Origin: Elusimicrobiota bacterium
GTDB lineage: Bacteria; Elusimicrobiota; Elusimicrobia; F11
Assembly: GCA_022709485.1 (NCBI GenBank)
Contig: JAKLIS010000025.1
Location: forward strand, 1 to 10,435
DNA: 10,435 nt
Reading direction: 5' to 3'
Part shown: piece by piece, positions 5,880-10,435 of the stretch
How positions within the stretch are numbered: the stretch's first letter is position 1
Layout: each line of letters opens with the position of its first letter
Notes under the pieces: generated by a model
What the model saw: only the letters and a program-made list of their open reading frames with translations
What the model was told of the DNA's origin: nothing
Databases searched by the model: none
Translations under genes and position numbers: made by a program

Positions 5880-6792
5880 AGAATTAAAAACACTGCTTGA
5901 GTCTCTCAAAGCCATCACCCTGGAAAACGATGGCGAGATTCCCTATTGGGGCGAGAAAATTCATTTAAAAGCACCCGCCGTTGGGTCTTTAGGGTTCCCA
6001 ATCCCCAACTCAGTTGAAGGATTGGGAAACCCTAAAGACCCAACGGCTGATACTTCTTCAATTGGCAAATCCCGATTTGGAAAGGAAGTCGGGGCCGTGC
6101 CGGTCTGTTCCCGAAATCCTTCAACGGAGTTGGGGAGGAGGGGGCAGACCGGCACGGCCCCGCATCCTTCAAATTCGGAAATTCAAGATAAAACCTCTGC
6201 CCTTGAGATATTGCGGAAAAATGAAATTGGCGATTGCCTTCGGTGCGCGTTGGGACAAACGCGCAAGAAACTTGTGTTTGGCGTCGGAAATCCCGCGGCC
6301 AGAGTGATGTTTGTGGGAGAAGGGCCCGGGTTTGAAGAAGATCGGCAGGGGGAACCTTTTGTTGGGAAGGCCGGCCAGCTGTTGGACAAGATTTTGGCCG
6401 CCATTCAATTGGACCGCCAGAAAGTGTATATCGCCAATATCGTCAAGTGTCATCCCATGGTGGACCCCAAAAAACCGGAGATGAGGGGAAACGATCGTCC
6501 GCCCACCCCGGAAGAAATGGCGCCCTGCCTTTCTTTCCTTAAAAAACAAATCGATATTATTAATCCGGTGATCATTGTGACCTTGGGCGCCACCGCCGCC
6601 AAAGCTCTATTGAACACTTTCGAAGGGATAACCCGAATCCGCGGGAAACTCCGAGATGTGAATATTGTGGATGGAAAACCGCCTTACAAAGTTTTGCCCA
6701 CTTATCACCCCGCCGCTCTTTTAAGAAACCCCGACCTTAAAAAAGACGTTTGGGAAGACATGAAACTTTTAAGACAAATATTAAGCCAATGA
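5872..6792 (+). CDS. Family 4 (4Fe-4S) uracil-DNA glycosylase with palindrome-derived N-terminal extension
   Basis: The 306-residue product is a family 4 uracil-DNA glycosylase (UDGa type), which removes uracil from DNA to start base-excision repair. The conserved domain begins near residue 111: C122-x2-C125, the active-site motif VMFVGEGPGFEEDRQGEPFVGKAG (residues about 145-168), C193 in NIVKCHP, C219, and YHPAALLRNP near the end. The four cysteines fit the 4Fe-4S cluster; the C193 to C219 spacing carries an extra PEMRGNDRPP-type loop. Family members are usually about 190-230 residues, and the excess is N-terminal. Residues about 36-59 and 73-97 are encoded by two long palindromes, so this extension is unlikely to be part of the fold. 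The ATG overlaps coaB by 8 bases, behind a GGAG sequence. Confidence 0.95.
   Translation: MSEELKTLLESLKAITLENDGEIPYWGEKIHLKAPAVGSLGFPIPNSVEGLGNPKDPTADTSSIGKSRFGKEVGAVPVCSRNPSTELGRRGQTGTAPHPSNSEIQDKTSALEILRKNEIGDCLRCALGQTRKKLVFGVGNPAARVMFVGEGPGFEEDRQGEPFVGKAGQLLDKILAAIQLDRQKVYIANIVKCHPMVDPKKPEMRGNDRPPTPEEMAPCLSFLKKQIDIINPVIIVTLGATAAKALLNTFEGITRIRGKLRDVNIVDGKPPYKVLPTYHPAALLRNPDLKKDVWEDMKLLRQILSQ
5977..6047. repeat. In-frame palindromic insert 1 (in the uracil-DNA glycosylase gene)
   Basis: Left arm 5977-6004 and right arm 6019-6047 are reverse complements apart from a single-base bulge (TT against TTT). They enclose a 14-base loop that can itself pair (CAACT with AGTTG), making the 71 bases almost one continuous hairpin. 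It encodes residues about 36-59 without a stop and lies before the conserved domain. Its centre (6003-6023) is shared with insert 2. I see no obvious target duplication. Confidence 0.93.
6052..6089. repeat. Weak palindrome between inserts 1 and 2
   Basis: CAAATC (6066-6071) pairs with GATTTG (6074-6079) across a 2-base loop, and an outer ACTTC/GAAGT pair lies at 6052-6056 and 6085-6089. It fills the gap between inserts 1 and 2 almost exactly, so it may be a worn third member, but the pairing is short enough to be chance. Confidence 0.4.
6090..6162. repeat. In-frame palindromic insert 2 (in the uracil-DNA glycosylase gene)
   Basis: An 18-base perfect inverted repeat (6090-6107 with 6145-6162; arm starts CGGGGCCGTGCC) encloses about 37 bases. 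The loop holds AATCCTTCAACGGAGTTGG (6115-6133), the reverse complement, with one change, of the centre of insert 1. The arms of the two inserts are unrelated. It encodes residues about 73-97 without a stop. Confidence 0.93.
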
Positions 6793-9029
6793 TTTTGGAA
6801 GTCGCCTGCCCCATTCCGGTTTTTAAAAATTTCGATTATTTGCCGCCTCCCGAGTTCTCACCCCTCAATCCTTCCGAAATTATCGGTCGCCGCGTGGAAA
6901 TTTCTTTCGGATTTAAGAAAGAGGTGGGGATTGTCACGCGAATTAAAGAGACCTCCGATTTCCCCATCGAAAAATTAAAACCCGTGGTTCAGTTTTTGGA
7001 CAACGATTCACTTTTGTCAGAAGAAATGATGGCTTTGGGGCATTGGCTTTCCGAACGGTATGTGTGTTCCTTCGGGGAAGCGCTCTTTTTTATGCTCCCG
7101 CCGGGACGCGGGAATCCGCAGTCTTTTGAAGAACCCGAATCCGACATCGCTTATCACGACGATTATTTGTCTCAACTGGGGACATCCCCAACCTTGACAA
7201 AGGATCAACAAACCGCCGTTGACATGATTCATCGCGCCATTTTTAATTATCCAGAAGAACAATCGAATGAGTCCGACGGGGAGGGGAGTTATCCAACTCC
7301 TTCGAGACCTCGTTTCGGGGAGATACGAAATAATGTTAGAGGTCGAGCGGAGTTGGATAACTCCCCTCCCCGCGGGTTCCCTCTCTCATTTTTGCTATTG
7401 GGCGCGGCCGCCACCGGAAAAACCGAAGTGTATTTGGAGGCCATCAAAGATGTGCTCTCCCAAGGGAAAACCGCGCTCTATCTCGTCCCTGAAATCAGTT
7501 TGGCCCTTCAGCTTAGCGAGGTTCTCAAAAATAGATTCGGAGACAAAAACGTTTTGCATTGGAGAAGCGACCAAGGCCAAAAAAGCCGTGTCGATAATTG
7601 GCTTCGAATCAAAAATGGGGAGTTCTCCATCATTATCGGATCGCGCGCCACCGTGTTGGCGCCTCTCCCCCATTTGGGACTCATCATCGTTGACGAGGAA
7701 CATGATTCCGCTTATAAAGAAGACAGAAAACCCCGGTTCAACGCCAAAGACGTGGCCCTCGAACGGGCGAGACGGGCCGGAGCGGTGGCCGTCTTCGGAA
7801 GCGCGACCCCCAGTCTGGAAATTATGAAAACCGCGGTAGACGGGAAAATTAACCTCATCGAACTTCATAGCCGCGCCATCCCCGCCGCCGAACCCAAGAT
7901 AAAATTGGTGGATTTAAAAACGGAAAAACCCCGCAAGTCCTTTTCCCCGACGCTGGAGAAGGCCATCAATGAAAGATCAAAACTGGGGGAGCAGTCCATT
8001 TTATTTTTGAACCGGCGCGGCTTCTTTCGGTACGCGATGTGCCCCAAATGCGATTGGATGGCCAAGTGCCCCGTTTGTTCCATCGGATTGGTGATGCACA
8101 AAGGGGGGAAGTCTTCCCCCTCCATGGCTTCACAATGGAGGGGGTTGGGGGAGGAAAAAATTCCCCCTCCTACCTCCCCCATTGAGAAGCCATGGGGGAG
8201 AAAGAAAAAAACAGGGAACCGGGAACTTGGAAATGTTTTTCTCAAGTGTCACTACTGCGGACGCACTTCTTCTCTTCCCCCGGCTTGCCCGCAATGCGGG
8301 GCCAAAAAAATAATCCAAGGCGGATTTGGGACCCAGCGTCTCACCAAAGAGCTGGAGGAAATTTTTCCTTGGGCCCGGATTTTAAGGTGGGATCACGATT
8401 CCGCCCTCCGCCGGGGAGAGCCTGAAAAAATCCTCCAAAGTTTTGAAGCCGGGGAGGGGGATATTCTTGTGGGGACGGTGATGGTGGCCCATGGATTCAA
8501 TTTTCCAAAAGTGACTTTGGTGGGGGTGATGGATGCGGATTTAAATCTGCATATTCCGGATTTTCGGGCCGCCGAACGAACTTTTCAAACGATTACCCAA
8601 GTGGCGGGCCGGGCCGGCCGGGCGATGGTTTCTGGAGAAGTCATTATTCAAACGCGAAATAAAGATCACTATTCAATCCAATTCGCGGAAAAAATGGATT
8701 ACAAAGGATTTGCGGCCGAAGAGCTTAAATTCCGCGAGGCGCTTTTCTATCCGCCCTTCAGCCACTTAATTGAGGTCACCACTCAATCCGGCAATTTAAA
8801 AAAAGCTGAAAAGGATATAGAGGGACTCGTTAAAAAAATCTCAGATGGGAATTCTTCCGTTGGAATTCTGGGCCCCACTCCGGCCAAACGGACCGGGAAA
8901 AAAGGAGCCAAGCGACTAATGGTGTTGCTCAAAATTCCCAATGACCGGTTTTTCGATTTTTTGTCCTTTTTTCGTCAAATGGTCGCGCCCCACCCGCAGA
9001 ACTTTCTCATCAACGTCGACCCGCAGTAA
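6789..9029 (+). CDS. priA: Primosomal protein N' (PriA replication-restart helicase) with two palindromic inserts
   Basis: This 746-residue protein is PriA, the 3'-to-5' superfamily 2 helicase that reloads the replisome at stalled forks. Order: N-terminal 3'-DNA-binding domain (CPIPVFKNFDYLPP), Walker A GAAATGKT (residues 205-212, usually GVTGSGKT), YLVPEISL, DEEH at 302-305, GSATPS, eight zinc-binding cysteines (C418, C421, C427, C430, C487, C490, C500, C503), then ADLNLHIPDFRAAERTF and QVAGRAGR. The helicase segment usually reading MIAKGHDFP is MVAHGFNFP. ATG 6789 overlaps the upstream TGA (ATGA), indicating translational coupling; a longer frame from 6750 adds nothing family-like. Two extra segments, residues about 163-195 and 442-472, coincide with palindromic DNA. 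Both sit in linkers: before Walker A, and between the two zinc-binding halves. All key residues remain, so the enzyme is probably active. Confidence 0.96.
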   Translation: MILEVACPIPVFKNFDYLPPPEFSPLNPSEIIGRRVEISFGFKKEVGIVTRIKETSDFPIEKLKPVVQFLDNDSLLSEEMMALGHWLSERYVCSFGEALFFMLPPGRGNPQSFEEPESDIAYHDDYLSQLGTSPTLTKDQQTAVDMIHRAIFNYPEEQSNESDGEGSYPTPSRPRFGEIRNNVRGRAELDNSPPRGFPLSFLLLGAAATGKTEVYLEAIKDVLSQGKTALYLVPEISLALQLSEVLKNRFGDKNVLHWRSDQGQKSRVDNWLRIKNGEFSIIIGSRATVLAPLPHLGLIIVDEEHDSAYKEDRKPRFNAKDVALERARRAGAVAVFGSATPSLEIMKTAVDGKINLIELHSRAIPAAEPKIKLVDLKTEKPRKSFSPTLEKAINERSKLGEQSILFLNRRGFFRYAMCPKCDWMAKCPVCSIGLVMHKGGKSSPSMASQWRGLGEEKIPPPTSPIEKPWGRKKKTGNRELGNVFLKCHYCGRTSSLPPACPQCGAKKIIQGGFGTQRLTKELEEIFPWARILRWDHDSALRRGEPEKILQSFEAGEGDILVGTVMVAHGFNFPKVTLVGVMDADLNLHIPDFRAAERTFQTITQVAGRAGRAMVSGEVIIQTRNKDHYSIQFAEKMDYKGFAAEELKFREALFYPPFSHLIEVTTQSGNLKKAEKDIEGLVKKISDGNSSVGILGPTPAKRTGKKGAKRLMVLLKIPNDRFFDFLSFFRQMVAPHPQNFLINVDPQ
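7277..7372. repeat. In-frame palindromic insert 3 (in priA, before Walker A)
   Basis: A 24-base perfect inverted repeat (7277-7300 with 7349-7372; arm starts CGGGGAGGGGAGTTATCC) encloses a loop that pairs further: TCGA..CCTC with GAGGTCGA, then TTTCG with CGAAA. The hairpin is 96 bases, exactly 32 codons, and open in the priA frame. It shares CGGAGTTGG with the loop of insert 2. Confidence 0.95.
8114..8202. repeat. In-frame imperfect palindromic insert 4 (in priA zinc domain)
   Basis: The stretch from 8114 to 8156 pairs with 8161-8202, with about 27 of 33 aligned positions matching in the inner part, including ATGGCTTC and CAATGG words. The loop is A-rich. It is followed at 8214-8227 by a heptamer pair GGGAACC GGGAACT. 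Together these account for roughly the 42 residues by which the C430-C487 spacing exceeds the ~15 of E. coli PriA. Confidence 0.85.
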
Positions 9030-9051
9030 GAAGGGGTCACCCATTACTTAC

Positions 9052-10200
9052 CTATGACAATTCGTTGAGAAATTCATCGAAGGGGATGGCCACTTCCCCG
9101 CCTGAGAAAACCTGTCGGGTGGGGCCCAAATAGACAACGTATTTTTCCACTTTTTTCCCCGCCAGGGACTCAAAAGATCGAAGGCCTTTGAGTTGCGATT
9201 CCTGAACGCCCCTGGAATATTTGCACTCAATGGCAAGAAATTTTTCGTCTTGCTCGATGATCAGATCCACTTCGGCGCCTCCCTCGGTTCTGTAGGAGCT
9301 GAATTTCCAATTTTTTCGATGGGCTCTGGAAAAGTAGAAGCATTGCAGAATAAACCAGTGTTCAAATAAAGGGCCTTTTTCCAAATTGCTTAATTTCCGG
9401 TTGTGAATCCCCAAAAGGGCATTTCTGACTCCAATATCAAAAAAGAAAAGACGATCCCGTTGGGACACTCTTCGCTTAGAATTCTTCGGTTGAAATGAAG
9501 GAAGGCGAAAGGCAATTAACGTTTCTTCAAGAATTGAAAAAAAGCGCCGAATTGATTCTTTCGGGATTTCTGAATCAGAAGACAATTTTGAATAATTGAT
9601 CCACTGCCCGCTGGCCTCCGCCGCCAAATCCAAAAACCGTCCATAAGCTCCGATATTCTTTATAAAAGCTTCAGCTTGAATTTCTTCGCGCAAATAAACA
9701 CTCGCATAAGTGTCGAGAATGGCCGCCCCTTCTTGGGTGTCCAAAACAATCCCCGGAAGTGACCCCATGGTTAGAGCGCGGTCAAGATTAAATTGGTTTT
9801 CATATTCCCAGAAAGTTAAAGGATCCAGATATTCAAGAATTATTCGTCCAGGTAAAAGATTGGCGCCGCCTCTTTTCAGCTTGCGCGCGCTCGAACCGGT
9901 GAGGAGAAACCGGTGCGAGGAACCTTCATCGATGGCGGCCTGGATAATATTCAGCAAGGCGGTAACGCGTTGAATTTCGTCAATAAATAGGAGGGATTTT
10001 TTGGGAAGGGCTTTTAATTCTCTTGATAAGAGCCCCGGGTCTTTTGAATATGACAGGAACAAGGTTTCATCAGCCAGGTTGATGATGCGCGTGGGCGTTA
10101 GGCTACGACAGAGAGTCGATTTGCCGACTTGCCTGGGGCCTAATAAAAGAATGTTTTTTTTGCTTTGCTGAAGGCGCGGTGTAATGAGCCTGTCTAACAT
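9052..10200 (-). CDS. AAA_14 ATPase with DUF4143 C-terminal region
   Basis: A 382-residue protein of the widespread ATPase family with an AAA_14 domain and a C-terminal DUF4143 region. Its cellular role is not established. Visible: Walker A GPRQVGKST (residues 21-29), Walker B LLFIDEIQR (about 70-78, with D74 and E75), the sensor-like LLTGSSARKLKRG (99-111), DPLTFWEY, YASVYLREEI, and near the end GGAEVDLII...FLAIECKYS (D312, E325, K327), which has the PD-(D/E)xK nuclease-like arrangement. A TTG start at 10215 is possible, but ATG 10200 fits better because the promoter just upstream would start transcription at about that ATG. It is convergent with priA, only 22 bases away, and flanked by mobile sequence, so it is probably accessory. 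Such genes scatter through bacterial and archaeal genomes. Any toxin-antitoxin or defence role is conjecture. Confidence 0.93.
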   Translation of the reverse strand: MLDRLITPRLQQSKKNILLLGPRQVGKSTLCRSLTPTRIINLADETLFLSYSKDPGLLSRELKALPKKSLLFIDEIQRVTALLNIIQAAIDEGSSHRFLLTGSSARKLKRGGANLLPGRIILEYLDPLTFWEYENQFNLDRALTMGSLPGIVLDTQEGAAILDTYASVYLREEIQAEAFIKNIGAYGRFLDLAAEASGQWINYSKLSSDSEIPKESIRRFFSILEETLIAFRLPSFQPKNSKRRVSQRDRLFFFDIGVRNALLGIHNRKLSNLEKGPLFEHWFILQCFYFSRAHRKNWKFSSYRTEGGAEVDLIIEQDEKFLAIECKYSRGVQESQLKGLRSFESLAGKKVEKYVVYLGPTRQVFSGGEVAIPFDEFLNELS

Positions 10201-10206
10201 GCGGGT

Positions 10207-10235
10207 AATATACAACGTAAATGACCCACGGTCAA
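10207..10235 (-). promoter_or_regulatory. Sigma-70-type promoter of the AAA ATPase gene, probably leaderless
   Basis: On the minus strand, TTGACC (10235-10230) and TATATT (10212-10207) each match consensus at five of six positions and are exactly 17 bases apart. A start site 6-7 bases downstream falls at about 10200, the A of the ATG, so the mRNA would have little or no leader. No Shine-Dalgarno is present, which agrees. Confidence 0.72.
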
Positions 10236-10250
10236 GCCTTATGCGAAGAA

Positions 10251-10309
10251 GGGGTCAAGTCGCTACATGACTCATTTTTGGAACAAAAATGAGTCATGTA
10301 GCGACTTGA
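10251..10309. repeat. REP-like perfect palindrome, copy 2
   Basis: A 26-base perfect inverted repeat (10255-10280 with 10284-10309) around a 3-base loop GAA. It begins GGGGTCAAGTCGC and contains CATGACTCA, like copy 1 at 4219-4283. The left foot keeps GGGG, but the expected CCCC after the right arm is missing and replaced by TAATC, where the IS110-type sequence begins. Confidence 0.96.
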
Positions 10310-10342
10310 TAATCATCTAGGAGTCCCCTCCAAGGGATAAAA

Positions 10343-10371
10343 TCGTTTGTGTCTCAAACAAGAACAAACGA
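10343..10371 (+). other. Small hairpin in IS110 left end
   Basis: TCGTTTGT (10343-10350) pairs perfectly with ACAAACGA (10364-10371). An alternative GTTTG/CAAAC pairing (10345-10349 with 10355-10359) overlaps it. It sits 7 bases before the Shine-Dalgarno, so it could restrain translation of the transposase or be part of a structured RNA; nothing here decides which. Confidence 0.5.
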
Positions 10372-10393
10372 CACCCCAAGGAGGAAGACTCAA

Positions 10394-10435
10394 ATGAAAT
10401 TATACGGAGCAATCGACCTACATTCAAACAATTGT
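10394..10435 (+). CDS. IS110-family transposase (DEDD), first 14 codons
   Basis: The visible peptide MKLYGAIDLHSNNC is the typical N-terminus of IS110-family transposases, where the aspartate in IDLH (D8) is the first residue of the DEDD RuvC-like catalytic set. These enzymes are dedicated recombinases that, in studied members, are guided by an element-encoded bridge RNA. A strong Shine-Dalgarno AAGGAGG (10378-10384) lies 9 bases before the ATG, supporting this start. The rest of the gene, including the Tnp_20 domain with its serine, lies past the right edge. With only 14 residues seen, family is likely but subgroup (IS110 or IS1111) cannot be told. Confidence 0.75.
   Translation, partial: MKLYGAIDLHSNNC

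Larger units (their letters stand above)
10310..10435 (+). mobile_element. IS110-family element, left end and start of transposase (partial)
   Basis: The left boundary is placed at about 10309/10310 because copy 2 of the REP-like palindrome departs from copy 1 exactly there. The 84-base non-coding left end holds a possible hairpin (10343-10350 with 10364-10371) and a strong Shine-Dalgarno. The element runs off the right edge, so its right end and flank cannot be seen. Confidence 0.65.

Noticed and set aside
5961..6155. Minus-strand open frame opposite the glycosylase inserts
   Set aside because: It exists because the DNA is palindromic, so both strands encode similar peptides. It has no ribosome-binding site or family features.
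7267..7827. Plus-strand 186-codon frame inside priA
   Set aside because: It overlaps the helicase core in another frame and has no family motifs; its length reflects codon bias of priA.
7395..7868. Minus-strand 157-codon frame inside priA
   Set aside because: Antisense shadow of conserved helicase sequence with no recognisable motif.
9894..9916. ACCGGT repeated twice inside the AAA ATPase gene as a palindromic insert
   Set aside because: Only 6-base words across a short gap, inside conserved coding sequence; easily chance.
10200..10215. TTG start for the AAA ATPase at 10215
   Set aside because: The -10 hexamer overlaps that segment, so transcription would start after the TTG.

Overview
The window looks like chromosomal DNA from an uncultivated, Gram-negative-type bacterium. 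GC content is moderate and genes are tightly packed. Gene content and style recall candidate lineages such as Elusimicrobiota or Omnitrophota, but that placement is a low-confidence guess: there is no rRNA or other marker here that fixes it.

Layout. (1) Positions 1-2034, minus strand: a long open frame running off the left edge, encoding an envelope-anchored protein with a predicted beta-sandwich and a helical-toroid region. (2) 2035-2382: a divergent intergenic region with a 16-unit heptanucleotide tandem array, four inverted units of the same heptamer, and a consensus -10 box for the next operon. (3) 2383-9029, plus strand: one compact operon, yggS, proC, yggU (DUF167), a REP-like palindrome, an omega-like RNA polymerase subunit (rpoZ), coaC, coaB, a family 4 uracil-DNA glycosylase, and priA. 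Most junctions are short gaps or start/stop overlaps. The rpoZ-coaBC-priA order is a familiar bacterial arrangement. The operon combines PLP homeostasis, proline synthesis, coenzyme A synthesis, transcription, base-excision repair and replication restart. (4) 9052-10200, minus strand, convergent with priA: an AAA_14/DUF4143 ATPase with a good promoter placed so that its mRNA would be nearly leaderless. (5) 10251-10309: a second REP-like palindrome. (6) From about 10310: the left end and first 14 codons of an IS110-family element.

The most striking observation is a set of long palindromes lying in frame inside two housekeeping genes: at least two in the glycosylase and two in priA. Each adds a low-complexity peptide at a junction or loop without breaking the frame. 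The two in the glycosylase have unrelated arms but share a 21-nt core (20/21 identical) in opposite orientations. This resembles in concept the in-frame Rickettsia palindromic elements, but the sequences are not ones I recognise. Together with the two intergenic REP-like palindromes, and an IS110 element apparently inserted in the foot of one of them, the window shows a genome heavily colonised by small palindromic repeats.

Other points of note: coaC and coaB are separate genes, and CoaC has His and Asp where the classical E. coli Dfp residues are Asn and Cys.
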